Shown: positions 17,629-27,729 of the stretch, one piece after another
How the letters are laid out: every line of letters starts with the position of its first letter
Numbering within the stretch: the stretch's first letter is position 1
Assembly: GCF_900185725.1 (NCBI RefSeq)
Contig: NZ_FYAU01000018.1
Span: 124,001-188,000 of the forward strand
DNA length: 64,000 nucleotides
Direction: 5' to 3'
DNA from: Stappia sp. TSB10P1A
GTDB lineage: Bacteria > Pseudomonadota > Alphaproteobacteria > Rhizobiales > Stappiaceae
Translations under genes and position numbers: made by a program
Notes under the pieces: generated by a model
What the model saw: the letters and a program-made list of their open reading frames with translations, nothing else
Told to the model about the DNA's origin: nothing
The model's database searches: none

Positions 17629-18773
17629 CGGGCACCGGCCTGCAGGTATGCCGGCGCTGCGTGGACGACGCCGCCGCCGAGGGCACGGGCGACGCCGGTG
17701 GTGGTCGGAAAGCTGATCGGCAGGGCCCGCAGGGTGCGGGCGGCGAGTAGGGCGAAGCACTCGGCCTCCACGGCATCGCCGCGCCAGCCGAGATCCTCCG
17801 ACATCAGCACCTCGACACGTGCGCGCTCGGCGATCTCGCGGCGCATGACCGGGTTGTGGCGGCCGCCGCCGCACAGCACCAGCCGCTGCGGGCGCCGCGG
17901 CAGGCGGGCGAGCGCCCTGTCGACCGCGCCGGCGGTGAAGGCGGTCAGCGTCGCCGCCCCGTCCGCGTCCGACAGGCCGTCGGCCATGGCCGAGGTGAAG
18001 TCGTTGCGGTCGAGCGACTTGGGATAGGGGGCGGCGAGATAGGGATGTTCGAACAGGCGGGCGAGCCGCGCCTCGTCGACCCTGCCGGTGGCGGCGATCC
18101 GTCCGTCGCGATCCATGCCGCCGAGGCCCTTGCGGCCGATCCAGTCGTTGAGCGGCGCGTTGGCCGGGCCGGTGTCGAAGGCGTGCGGCACGCCGTCCGC
18201 ATCGACCCAGGTGATGTTGGCGACGCCGCCGAGATTGAGCACCGCGGTCTCGGGGCCGGCATCCGCGCGCTTCAGCAGGGCGGCGTGGTAGATCGCGGCC
18301 AGCGGCGCGCCCTGGCCGCCAGCGGCCATGTCGGCGCTGCGGAAATCGTTGACGACCGTGATGCCGAGCCGGCGGGCCATGTCGGCGCCGTCGCCGAGCT
18401 GGCGGGTGCGGCCCTTGCGGCCCGGCGTCGGCGCGCGGTGCAGCACGGTCTGGCCGTGGAAGCCGATGGCGGCGACCTCCGCCCGCGGCAGGCCGACCTC
18501 ATCGAGAAACCTGGCGACCGCCTCGCTCTGGGCTTCGGTGACACGGGCCTCGGCCTCGGCGAAGATCGCCGGCTCCTCACCGGAAAACCCCCAGTCGGCC
18601 GCCTGTGCCAGGGTCTCGACCAGCAGGGGCCTGAGGCCGTCCGGATAGGGCGCCAGCGTCCAGGGGCCGAATTCGGCGATGCTCTCGCCGTCGCTGCGCA
18701 GCAGCGCCACGTCGATATTGCCGTCCAGCACCGTGCCGGTCATCAGCCCGACGGTCCATTCCTGCCGGATCAT
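17625..18773 (-). CDS. anmK: Anhydro-N-acetylmuramic acid kinase
   Basis: 382 residues, typical for AnmK. The enzyme hydrolyses the 1,6-anhydro ring of anhydro-MurNAc and phosphorylates it with ATP, giving MurNAc-6-phosphate in cell wall recycling. The N-terminal phosphate-binding motif reads [17 protein letters not shown], with [11 protein letters not shown] and GGVANIT (as [11 protein letters not shown]) and [12 protein letters not shown] in the middle, and [14 protein letters not shown] near the C-terminus. All match the hexokinase/actin-like fold. It is coupled to the downstream DUF6665 gene. Confidence 0.96.
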   Translation of the reverse strand: MIRQEWTVGLMTGTVLDGNIDVALLRSDGESIAEFGPWTLAPYPDGLRPLLVETLAQAADWGFSGEEPAIFAEAEARVTEAQSEAVARFLDEVGLPRAEVAAIGFHGQTVLHRAPTPGRKGRTRQLGDGADMARRLGITVVNDFRSADMAAGGQGAPLAAIYHAALLKRADAGPETAVLNLGGVANITWVDADGVPHAFDTGPANAPLNDWIGRKGLGGMDRDGRIAATGRVDEARLARLFEHPYLAAPYPKSLDRNDFTSAMADGLSDADGAATLTAFTAGAVDRALARLPRRPQRLVLCGGGRHNPVMRREIAERARVEVLMSEDLGWRGDAVEAECFALLAARTLRALPISFPTTTGVARALGGGVVHAAPAYLQAGAR

Positions 18774-18956
18774 CCTGTGGCTCCCGTGGGACAGGGCTGC
18801 GGCGGCCGGTCGGTGGCATTCCGCCGGTCGGATCGTGCCTGTGCCGTCATGTCTGTGGTGGTCCCTGCTCGCCTCGTGACTGTAGCATGAGAATGCGTTT
18901 GCACGGCTGGCCGCGAAGTGACCTGTGTCACGTTCCGGTGAGGGCCGCTACTGCGC

Positions 18957-19916
18957 CTAGTCGCGGCACAGGCGGTAGCGTTCGGCCAGCCGGTCGTTGA
19001 GCGCGGGATCGTCGGGGCGGGCGAGCAGCGCCGCCCAGGTGCCGTCGGCTTGCAGCGCCTCGACAGTGCAGGTGCAGGTGCTGCGGCAGGCGGCTTCCTC
19101 GCCGGTGAGGGTGCAGCTCTGGACGCATTGCTCGACAAAGGTCGCGGCGGCGCGGTCGGGCGTCAGCCCGAGACTGGCCGCGGTCCACACCAGGCCGAAA
19201 AGAATTGGCTGGTGCACGAGGTAAAAGAGCAGCGAGTGGCGGCCGGCAAGCGCGGCGAGACGGGCGGGCGCCCCCCGCGCGGTCCAGTGCGACAGCCGTG
19301 CGAAGACACCGGTGGCAAGTCCCACGCGCGCCGCGACGATGCCCGCGAGGATCGGCGCGATCCACGGCAGCAGCGGTACATAGTCGACCGACAGAGGCGG
19401 GGCGGCGACAAGGCCGCTCCACATCAACCAGGCATCGCCGGGAAAGCTCACGCTGACCAGGTGCGGCAGCGCCAGCGCCGCAAGGGCGAGGCCGGTCACC
19501 AGCCACAGCGGTGCGCGCAGGGCCGGCAGCGCCAGCAGCGATCCGGCGGCGATCGCGTGGAGGATGCCGAAGCGCACATACTGGTCGCCGAGCGCCGCAT
19601 AGGTGGCCAGGCTGATGGCGGCGGCGGCCAGCGCGATCCGCCCCGCCCGCCGCAGGGCATGGCGGGGGCGCAGGCCCTCGCGATAGGCCAGCGCCAGGCC
19701 GACGCCGACCAGGAACAGGAAGCTTGCGGCGATGGCCATGGCGAAGGCCCGCCAGCCGATGGCCGAATCGACCGGCCAGTCGACGACGCCGAACCATTTC
19801 AGGTCCCAGGAGAAGTGATAGACGGCCATCGTCGCGAGCGCGAGCCCGCGCGCCGCGTCTAGGGCGTCGATCCGTCCGGGGGAGCGGCCTGCGGGGGGCG
19901 GGACGATGTCGGTCAC
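18957..19916 (-). CDS. DUF1624 / heparan-alpha-glucosaminide N-acetyltransferase-like membrane protein
   Basis: 319 residues from a GTG at 19916. The N-terminal RIDALDAARGLALATMAVYHFSWD is the signature of the DUF1624/HGSNAT-type acyltransferases, with multiple membrane spans following (AFAMAIAASFLFLVGVGLAL and others). FLVGVGLAL, GILHAIAAGSLL and HSLLFYLVHQPILF are characteristic. A cytoplasmic or periplasmic C-terminal extension rich in cysteine (EQCVQSCTLTGEEAACRSTC) is a common feature of the alphaproteobacterial subgroup. The acceptor is unknown, perhaps an envelope sugar. It lies 37 bases downstream of the EamA transporter. Confidence 0.88.
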   Translation of the reverse strand: MTDIVPPPAGRSPGRIDALDAARGLALATMAVYHFSWDLKWFGVVDWPVDSAIGWRAFAMAIAASFLFLVGVGLALAYREGLRPRHALRRAGRIALAAAAISLATYAALGDQYVRFGILHAIAAGSLLALPALRAPLWLVTGLALAALALPHLVSVSFPGDAWLMWSGLVAAPPLSVDYVPLLPWIAPILAGIVAARVGLATGVFARLSHWTARGAPARLAALAGRHSLLFYLVHQPILFGLVWTAASLGLTPDRAAATFVEQCVQSCTLTGEEAACRSTCTCTVEALQADGTWAALLARPDDPALNDRLAERYRLCRD

Positions 19917-19953
19917 GGCAGTTCGTCTCCTGTGCGACGGTCGGGCCGTTTCC

Positions 19954-20916
19954 TCAGGCGGAGGTCGCCGGCTCCGGTTTGGCGGCAGCGGTCGGCGCGA
20001 GGGCGGGCGCGAGGGTGGGTGCGGCAGGCGCTGCCCGCCGCGGGCGGGCAAGCATCGGCACCAACTGGACGGCGAGGATCGCGGCGAAGATCAGCGCACA
20101 GCCTGCAAGCCCCGTCGGTCCCAGCCGCTCGCCCAGCAGCAGCGCGCCGAACAGGGCGGCGAACAGCGCCTCGGAAGACAGCAGGATCGCGGCATCGGCC
20201 GCCCGTGTCCAGCGCTGGCCGATGGCCTGCAGGGTGAAGGCGAGGCCGCCGGAGACGAGGCCCGTGTAGAGCAGCTCTGGCCAGGCCGCGAGCACGGCCG
20301 CAAGGCTCACCGGCTCCAGCAGCAGGCCGGGGATAATCGCTGCCGTTCCCACCACGGCGAACTGCCAGACCGACAGCAGCACGGGCCGGGCGCAGTGGCG
20401 CACGACGCTGCCGATCAGCCCGACATGCAGGGCGCAGAAGACCGCGCAGATCAGCATCAGCAGATCGCCGGTGGTGAGCGCGGAAAGCGCGCCGCCGCCG
20501 AGCAGGTAGATGCCGGCGAGCGTCACCAGCGAGGCCGGCCAGACAATCGGATGCGGCATTTCGCGGAAGGCTGCCAGCGCCACCAGCGGCGTCAGCACCA
20601 CATAGATGCCGGTGAGAAAGCCGGCATTGGTGACGGTGGTGGTGAGCAGACCCACCTGCTGCAGGGTGATCGCCGCGAAGAACACCAGTCCGAGCCCGGT
20701 GAAGGACGCGGCGCTGCGCAGGTCCAGCGGCCGGTCGCGGCGCAGGCGCGCCTCGGCCAGGGCGAAGGGCAGGACGGCGAGCGCGGCCATCAGGAAGCGG
20801 AGGCCGGTAAAGGTCAGGGGGCCGAGATGCTTCATCGCCGTCGCCTGCGCGACGAAGGCGGAGCCCCAGATCAGGGCGGTCAGAAGCAGGAGGGAATTGG
20901 CAAGGGTGCGGCTCAT
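19954..20916 (-). CDS. DMT superfamily (EamA) transporter
   Basis: 320 residues with ten predicted membrane helices arranged as two EamA repeats. The first opens LLLLTALIWGSAFVAQATAM, the second covers LICAVFCALHVGLIGSVV through ALLLGERLGPTGLAGCALIF, with the typical LLSSEALFAALFGALLLGE segment. Such transporters export amino acids, metabolites or drugs; the substrate is unknown. The C-terminal 30 residues are an Ala/Pro-rich tail. It probably shares a transcript with the DUF1624 gene. Confidence 0.93.
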   Translation of the reverse strand: MSRTLANSLLLLTALIWGSAFVAQATAMKHLGPLTFTGLRFLMAALAVLPFALAEARLRRDRPLDLRSAASFTGLGLVFFAAITLQQVGLLTTTVTNAGFLTGIYVVLTPLVALAAFREMPHPIVWPASLVTLAGIYLLGGGALSALTTGDLLMLICAVFCALHVGLIGSVVRHCARPVLLSVWQFAVVGTAAIIPGLLLEPVSLAAVLAAWPELLYTGLVSGGLAFTLQAIGQRWTRAADAAILLSSEALFAALFGALLLGERLGPTGLAGCALIFAAILAVQLVPMLARPRRAAPAAPTLAPALAPTAAAKPEPATSA

Positions 20917-20974
20917 CAGCTTGCGCTATCGGAAAGCGGAGCCCCCTGCAAGCGGGTTGATCCGACGCGCGAAA

Positions 20975-21133
20975 TCAGCCGTTGGGGAAGGCGTAGCAGA
21001 TGATCAGGGTCAGCAGCAGGGCGGCGCTGGTCACGCGCAGGGCGATGGGCCAGGGGGAGGGCTTGGCGCTCGTCAGCATGTCGGCATAGGCACCGGCTTT
21101 TTCGTCGTTCTGGCTGCGATCCGTGAAGCTCAT
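20975..21133 (-). CDS. Small single-pass membrane protein (52 residues)
   Basis: A 52-codon frame starting at 21133 with GGAG about 8 bases upstream. The protein begins MSFTDRSQNDEKAGAY, a hydrophilic head, and ends with one membrane helix (IALRVTSAALLLTLIICYAF). The layout is that of tail-anchored small membrane proteins, which often serve as accessory subunits. No family is recognised. It is upstream of the EamA transporter on the same strand, 58 bases away. Existence is supported by the ribosome binding site and the sharp charged/hydrophobic pattern. Confidence 0.6.
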   Translation of the reverse strand: MSFTDRSQNDEKAGAYADMLTSAKPSPWPIALRVTSAALLLTLIICYAFPNG

Positions 21134-21263
21134 GCGGTGTCTCCGACCTGTTTTCGCGCCATCGGAGAGTTAACCGTCATGGTTAACAATCTGTAAACCC
21201 CCCGGTGGCGCGGCAGGCACGGATATCCAGAGAAAAGGCTGGCGCCTGTGGAGCGGGTCGACC

Positions 21264-21677
21264 CTAGAGGTCGAGAGCGTCCAACCCCGCCTCCAGGTGA
21301 TCGGCAAGAAGTGGCATTCCGATCAGATACTTGGCGGTTGATCCAAGGGCACGGTCGCGCGCATCCTCGACAGCCTGGTCGAAGTCGTCCGCCTCGTAGT
21401 CGCCGCGGCCGATCCAGACGGTGGCGACGAGTTCGGCGGCCTCATCGACGTTAAGATCTTCGATGAGTTCCCTCAGTTCCTCGGCCGACAGGTCCTCGGT
21501 TTCTTCTTCGGCGAGGCCGTCATGGGCATGGGTGTCCTGCAGGGTGTCGACGTCGAACTCGATCTCCCGGTCGCGGCCGTCGTCATAGCCGCCGTCCAGC
21601 GCCGATGCGGATGCGGCGCGGGCCTTCTGCACCAGCATGCGCATGGTTGCCGGGGAAAGTGTCAGGTTGACCGCCAT
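21264..21677 (-). CDS. DUF3775 domain-containing protein
   Basis: 137 residues from the ATG at 21677, where MAVNLTLSPATMRMLVQKA begins the recognisable sequence. The C-terminal half (LSAEELRELIEDLNVDEAAE, then LVATVWIGRGDYEADDF and STAKYLIGMPLLADHLEAGL) matches DUF3775, a small cytosolic alphaproteobacterial family of unknown function. The middle is very acidic. Length and architecture are normal for the family. Confidence 0.85.
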   Translation of the reverse strand: MAVNLTLSPATMRMLVQKARAASASALDGGYDDGRDREIEFDVDTLQDTHAHDGLAEEETEDLSAEELRELIEDLNVDEAAELVATVWIGRGDYEADDFDQAVEDARDRALGSTAKYLIGMPLLADHLEAGLDALDL

Positions 21678-21954
21678 GGCTCGAACTCCGCTCCCGTCGC
21701 AAGGGGAACCGGACCCCGCCCGCACGGGCCGCGTGCGATGCACACCAGCTCGTGGCCCCGTGGGGCGCCTGTCGGCCTGCCTCCGGAATCCGTCCCTGTC
21801 AGGACCATTGCCGTTCCCCGCCGCCGGATCCTTGATCCATCGCAAGATCCGGGGCGTGGGGGGATACGGCCCGTCCCTGCAAGAGCCTACGCGCTGGCAG
21901 GGCGCTTTGCCAATGGTGGAAAGAACGAGGCCGAAAGGACGGCCGCATGCATGT
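21678..21954. other. Gene-free stretch
   Basis: 277 bases between two leftward genes, presumably carrying the DUF3775 promoter. No repeat module of the kind seen after 36 kb and no terminator hairpin with a T-run was found. Confidence 0.4.
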
Positions 21955-22185
21955 TCAGCGGGAGGGGTCGGCAGGGGCGGCGGCCGAGGCCAGATCCTTG
22001 AGGGCCAGATCCTTGAGGGCCAGATCCTTGAGGGAATGGGTCAGCGGCTCGCCGAACACGGTCAGCGTGCCGGCGAAGAGCAGGCCGATGCCGATGGCCG
22101 CGGCGAGCAGGAGGGCACCATGACCCTCGTCGCGGCGGTTCTGCGCGGGCATGCGGTCGGCAAGGCTGGGCGACGGGCTGCGCAT
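21955..22185 (-). CDS. Small membrane protein with a pentapeptide-repeat tail
   Basis: 76 residues. The ATG at 22185 overlaps the stop of the upstream gene by one base (TGATG), which is strong evidence for a coupled real gene. One membrane helix (GALLLAAAIGIGLLFAGTLTVFG) is followed by a tail in which LKDLA occurs three times, encoded by three identical 15-base units. No family is recognised. The repeated tail looks recent and may vary between strains. Confidence 0.6.
   Translation of the reverse strand: MRSPSPSLADRMPAQNRRDEGHGALLLAAAIGIGLLFAGTLTVFGEPLTHSLKDLALKDLALKDLASAAAPADPSR
21989..22033. repeat. 15-base tandem repeat, three copies
   Basis: GCCAGATCCTTGAGG is repeated three times without a mismatch inside the small gene at 21955-22185. 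Because the unit is 15 bases the frame is kept; each unit codes for one LKDLA on the minus strand. Confidence 0.95.
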
Positions 22186-22451
22186 CAGCGCTCTCCCCGG
22201 GCGTCGGAGCGCAGGCGGCTGCCGCTCGCCAGACCCTGCGACAGGCGCTTGCCCAGCATGGTCACCAGAACGAGCATGCTGCCGAAGGCGAGAAGCAGGA
22301 CACCCATGGTCCAGTCCTCGACGAAGGAACTGCCGGAGGCACGGGCGCTGGAGGCGATCAGCAGGGCGGGGAGGGCGCCGAGCACGGCAACCGCGAGGGC
22401 ATTGAATGTCCTGCCGAAGCGGGAGCGGGATGACCGGGTACTGGAACGCAT
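22185..22451 (-). CDS. Small two-span membrane protein
   Basis: 88 residues; CGGAGATAAG lies just before the ATG at 22451. A basic N-terminus rich in Ser and Arg is followed by two hydrophobic segments (LAVAVLGALPALLIASSA and WTMGVLLLAFGSMLVLVTML) and a basic tail. No family is recognised. It is the first gene of a two-gene unit with the small membrane protein at 21955-22185. Confidence 0.6.
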   Translation of the reverse strand: MRSSTRSSRSRFGRTFNALAVAVLGALPALLIASSARASGSSFVEDWTMGVLLLAFGSMLVLVTMLGKRLSQGLASGSRLRSDARGER

Positions 22452-22706
22452 GACTTATCTCCGACCAAACGGACGTGCCTGATGCTGGCAAGGTGATCGG
22501 CGAGTTGGACTTCCCCAAGCCGCCTTTCAGGCACTTCCGGTGTCATTTCGCGGCAGAACCAAGGCAGGGCCGATCTTCGGGTTCCGGTCAATTTCGAGCT
22601 TCGGCTTTACCGAATCTCAGGAGCTCCCGGTCAGGATGGAAACCAGACAGTTAGAGGTCCTGTGCGCGCCGGCCCCGGCTCGCCCGCAAGCAACCGGAAA
22701 AGCCAA

Positions 22707-23828
22707 ATGGATGCAATGGAGAAGAGCGCCCGCCCGCCTGAGGTTGGAGACCCGGACGGCGAGGCTGTCGTGCGGCCGGTGCCCGGCGCAAGCGGGGCGC
22801 CGGCAATGTCGATCGCTGGCCTGTCGTTCTTCATGGTCGATATCCAGGCCAAGCGGGTCGTCTGGCTGGAGCCGCGCTCGCTCGATTTCGAACACCGCTC
22901 GGGACTGAACGAGGCGTCGCTGTCGACGGCCATGCGCCATATGGCCCAGAACGACCAGAAACAGATCCTCGGGCTGATCCAACAGGCGGTGAAAGGCGGA
23001 TCCGCCGGGCCGATCGAACTCGGCGGCGACGATCTCGGCGCGGGCCTGTCGCTGGTCGCGATGCGCTATCAGGCGGAGGGCGGGCGCACGTTCGTCATCG
23101 CGGTCTCCGGCTCGGAGGTCGAGGACGAGGCCAACGGCACGGCGGTGCGCGGTGTCGCACCACTGATCCGGCATCTGGTGGAGGACAGCGAGAAGTCGGT
23201 GCTCGTCGTCGACAGCTTCGGCTACCTGCGCTACGCCAACGATGCCTTCAACAAGCTGTTCGAGATCCCCGACGCCTCGCTGTGCATCGGTCGCAACATT
23301 GCGCATATCCCCAACCGGGTCGGCAAGACGCTGGCCTCGGTGGTGCTGACGGCGCTGGCGCGGCGCGCGCCGATGGACGGCAGCAAGCGGTTCTTCCTGG
23401 CGAGCGGCGATTCCTTCACGCTGAACTATGACGTGATCCCGTTCCGCGTCTCGGCCGGGCTCGGCGGCATCGTCTTCTCGGCCACCAAGGTCAAGGAGCG
23501 CGGGGTCGACTTCCAGCAGATCTTCAACTGCGTCTATGCGCCGATGCTCGTCGTCGATGTCCGCACCCGGATGCTGGTCTCGGCAAATAACGCGGCGCGC
23601 AAGACCTTTGCCGTGACCGAGCAACTGATGGAATCCGCGCCGATCACCGAGACGATGCTGCATCCCAAGACCTTCGTCACGCTGGTCGATCACGCCCGCA
23701 AGGGCGGCAACACGCCGCTGCAGGCGACCGTGAGCGGCTTCGACGGAGTGACGCGCAGCAAGCGCATGCGCGTGATGCTGATCGAGAGCGGGCCGACGCA
23801 TTACCTGCTGATCGAGACCAAGCACTAG
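22707..23828 (+). CDS. PAS domain-containing protein
   Basis: 373 residues from the ATG at 22707. Two PAS-like regions are visible: SEKSVLVVDSFGYLRYANDA near residue 165, and IFNCVYAPMLVVDVRTRMLV near residue 280, each with the SANNAAR/YANDAFN pattern of the PAS core. An N-terminal region (IAGLSFFMVDIQAKRVVWLE) may be a third, more divergent PAS. No kinase, cyclase or DNA-binding output domain is present, so it would act through protein partners. The gene is monocistronic and precedes aspC. Confidence 0.75.
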   Translation: MDAMEKSARPPEVGDPDGEAVVRPVPGASGAPAMSIAGLSFFMVDIQAKRVVWLEPRSLDFEHRSGLNEASLSTAMRHMAQNDQKQILGLIQQAVKGGSAGPIELGGDDLGAGLSLVAMRYQAEGGRTFVIAVSGSEVEDEANGTAVRGVAPLIRHLVEDSEKSVLVVDSFGYLRYANDAFNKLFEIPDASLCIGRNIAHIPNRVGKTLASVVLTALARRAPMDGSKRFFLASGDSFTLNYDVIPFRVSAGLGGIVFSATKVKERGVDFQQIFNCVYAPMLVVDVRTRMLVSANNAARKTFAVTEQLMESAPITETMLHPKTFVTLVDHARKGGNTPLQATVSGFDGVTRSKRMRVMLIESGPTHYLLIETKH

Positions 23829-23879
23829 CTTACGCCGGGCCGCGTGGCCCGGCTGCGTTCGCAACGGCCGACGGGATAG

Positions 23880-25238
<1,359 letters not shown>

Positions 25239-25263
25239 ACGCCGCGACGGATTGTCCCGCGCC

Positions 25264-25304
25264 CAGCGGCCGGCGGCAGCAATGCCGCCGGCCGCTGCCG
25301 TTTC
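25264..25304 (+). terminator. Terminator after aspC
   Basis: A 13-bp perfect stem, CAGCGGCCGGCGG with CCGCCGGCCGCTG, encloses an 8-base loop and is followed by CCGTTTCC. The T-run is short but the stem is very stable. Confidence 0.75.
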
Positions 25305-25502
25305 CGGGACCCTGGCCTGCCGCAGCTTGCCGCAGTGCGGTACAGGTTTCCCTTGCGTTCACCGCGATTTCGGCGCGACGATGAGCGTCCGCCCGCTGTC
25401 GGCGGGCGGCGGTGCCGGTGCGCGGTGCCGCTAGGTCAGCCGCGCCCGGCTCCTCCTGACAACACGCGGCCCTGCGGGGCCGACGGGAGAAGGAGACGCG
25501 AC

Positions 25503-27572
25503 ATGGGCGCAGACAGGGTGAATGGCGGTGCAGCCGGCGGCAGAGAAACCGGGCCCCGGTGCATCGGGATCTTCGGGCCGTTCGGCAGCGGCAAGACGAC
25601 GTTGCTGGAAGCAGTGCTCGCCCGCACAGGGGCCATAGCCAGGCAGGGATCGGTCGGAGCCGGCAACACGGTCGGGGACGGCGCGCCGGAAGCGCGCGGC
25701 CATGCCATGAGCGTCGAGGTCAACGCCGCCGAGGCGGAGTACCTCGGCGACCGCTTCACCTTTCTCGACTGCCCCGGCGCGATCGATTTTCTCGGCGACA
25801 TGACCGGCGTCCTGCCGGGGATCGACCTTGCGGTCGTCGTGGCGGAGGCCGACGAGAAGAAGGTCGCGGCCTTGCAGGTTATCCTCAAGCATCTGGAGGA
25901 TCGCGGCATTCCGCGCCTGCTCTTCCTCAACAAGATCGACAAGACCGGCTCGCGGCTGCGCGACGTGCTGGCGATGTTGCAGCCGGCCTCGGCCGTTCCC
26001 TTGGTGCTGCGCCAGATCCCGATCTGGAACGAGGGCATCGCCACCGGCTTCATCGATCTGGCGCTCGAGCGCGCCTATGTCTATCGCGAACACGCCGAAA
26101 GCCAGGTCATCGACATTCCCAACGAGGCGATGGCGCGGGAGGTGGAAGCGCGCTTCTCCATGCTGGAGACGCTCGCCGACCATGACGACGTCCTGATGGA
26201 ATCGCTGCTGGAGGACATCGCGCCGGAGCGCGAGCGGATCTTCGCCGACATCAGCACCGAGATGCGGGACGGGCTGATCTGCCCGGTGCTGTTCGGCTCG
26301 GCCGAACATGGCAACGGCGTCGGCCGGCTGCTCAAGACGCTGCGCCACGACGCGCCGGGCGTTGCCGCCACCCGCGCCCGCCTCGGCCTGGAGGAGACCG
26401 ACGGCCCGGTGGTGCAGATCCTCAAAACGGTACACACGCTGCATGCGGGCAAGCTCTCCATCGCCCGGCTGCTGTCGGGCCGGCTCGCCGATGCCGACAC
26501 GCTGACCCGGCCCGACGGCGAGCAGGTGCGCATCTCCGGCTTCTACCGGGTGATGGGCCAGCAGGCGGTCAAGCGTCCACCGGCGGAGGCCGGCGACACG
26601 GTCGGGCTCGGCAAGCTCGACGGCGTCAGGACCGGCGACACGCTGGGGGGAACAGCCCCGGCGCCGCAACTCGCCCCGCTGAGCGTGTCGGCGCCGGTTC
26701 TGGGCCTTGCCATCTCTCCGCGCGAGCGGCGCGACGAGGTCAAGCTGTCGGCGGCGCTCACCAAGCTGTGCGAGGAGGATCCGGCACTCGTCGTTACCCA
26801 GGCGCAGGACACCAGTGAAACCCGTCTCGACGGCCAGGGCGAGATGCATCTGCGGGTGGCGCTGGAGCGGCTGACCGGCAAATACGGGCTGACGGTGGAG
26901 ACGGGGGAGGCGGCGATCCCCTATCGCGAGACGATCCGCGCCGGCGCGTCCGTGCGCGCCCGTCACAAGAAGCAGTCGGGCGGCCACGGCCAGTTCGGCG
27001 ATGTCGCCATCGAGATCCGCCCGCTTGCGCGCGGCGAGGGCTTCGTCTTCACCGATACGATCACCGGCGGCGTGGTCCCCAAGCAGTACATCCCTTCGGT
27101 GCGGGCGGGGGTCGAGGAAGCCTTGAAGACCGGCACGCTCGGTTTTCCGACGGTCGACATCGCCGTGACGCTGACCGACGGCTCCTATCACAGCGTCGAT
27201 TCCTCGGACCAGGCGTTCCGCATGGCGGCGATCCAGGCGATGCGCGAGGGACTGCCGGAGTGCCGGCCGGTGCTGCTGGAGCCGATCCACCAGGTGACCA
27301 TCGCCTGCCCCAGCGAGGCGACGGCGCGGATCAACGCCATCGTCTCGGCGCGGCGCGGCCAGTTGCTCGGCTTCGATGCAAGGCCGGGCTGGAGCGGTTG
27401 GGACGAGGTCCGCGCCCTGATGCCCGAAAGCGAGCTCTCCGGCCTGATCGTCGAGCTGCGCTCGGCGACGGCGGGGGTTGCCACCTATTCGAGCTGCTTC
27501 GACCATCTGGCGGAACTGACCGGCAAGGCCGCCGATCAGGTTCTGGCCCGGCACGGCCGCCAGGCGGCGTGA
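25503..27572 (+). CDS. Elongation factor G-like translational GTPase
   Basis: 689 residues from the ATG at 25503, with GGAGAAGGAGA upstream. Domain order follows EF-G: GTPase domain with P-loop GPFGSGKTT (residues 25-33) and NKID (143-146), then domains II to V, including HKKQSGGHGQFGDV in domain IV. The G3 motif reads DCPGAIDF (89-96) where EF-G has DTPGHVDF, so the catalytic His is replaced by Ala. It therefore belongs to the EF-G-like paralogue group (FusA2 type) and not to the housekeeping factor. GTP hydrolysis may be slow or differently triggered; the role is unknown. Confidence 0.88.
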   Translation: MGADRVNGGAAGGRETGPRCIGIFGPFGSGKTTLLEAVLARTGAIARQGSVGAGNTVGDGAPEARGHAMSVEVNAAEAEYLGDRFTFLDCPGAIDFLGDMTGVLPGIDLAVVVAEADEKKVAALQVILKHLEDRGIPRLLFLNKIDKTGSRLRDVLAMLQPASAVPLVLRQIPIWNEGIATGFIDLALERAYVYREHAESQVIDIPNEAMAREVEARFSMLETLADHDDVLMESLLEDIAPERERIFADISTEMRDGLICPVLFGSAEHGNGVGRLLKTLRHDAPGVAATRARLGLEETDGPVVQILKTVHTLHAGKLSIARLLSGRLADADTLTRPDGEQVRISGFYRVMGQQAVKRPPAEAGDTVGLGKLDGVRTGDTLGGTAPAPQLAPLSVSAPVLGLAISPRERRDEVKLSAALTKLCEEDPALVVTQAQDTSETRLDGQGEMHLRVALERLTGKYGLTVETGEAAIPYRETIRAGASVRARHKKQSGGHGQFGDVAIEIRPLARGEGFVFTDTITGGVVPKQYIPSVRAGVEEALKTGTLGFPTVDIAVTLTDGSYHSVDSSDQAFRMAAIQAMREGLPECRPVLLEPIHQVTIACPSEATARINAIVSARRGQLLGFDARPGWSGWDEVRALMPESELSGLIVELRSATAGVATYSSCFDHLAELTGKAADQVLARHGRQAA

Positions 27573-27673
27573 AGGGGCCGTCCGGGACCGCAGGGGACGG
27601 CGCGGCACCCGCCGCGCCGCGCCCGGCCGCCGCCCGCAGATGCCCGCTTGGCGTTTGCCATTCTCCCTGTGCA

Positions 27674-27725
27674 CCCTAGCTAACCCCCCGGGGGTCATTG
27701 CTAGGGGGCCATTGCTAGGGGAGGA
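27674..27725 (+). promoter_or_regulatory. Leader with two alternative pairing partners next to the ribosome binding site
   Basis: CCCTAGC (27674-27680) can pair with GCTAGGG at 27700-27706 or with an identical copy at 27714-27720. The second copy merges with the Shine-Dalgarno stretch (GGGGAGGA, 27718-27725) of the following gene. An inner CCCCCC/GGGGG pair could strengthen the first fold. The two CATTGCTAGGGG copies form a 14-base direct repeat. A two-state translation switch is possible, inferred only from base pairing. Confidence 0.4.
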
Positions 27726-27729
27726 TTCC

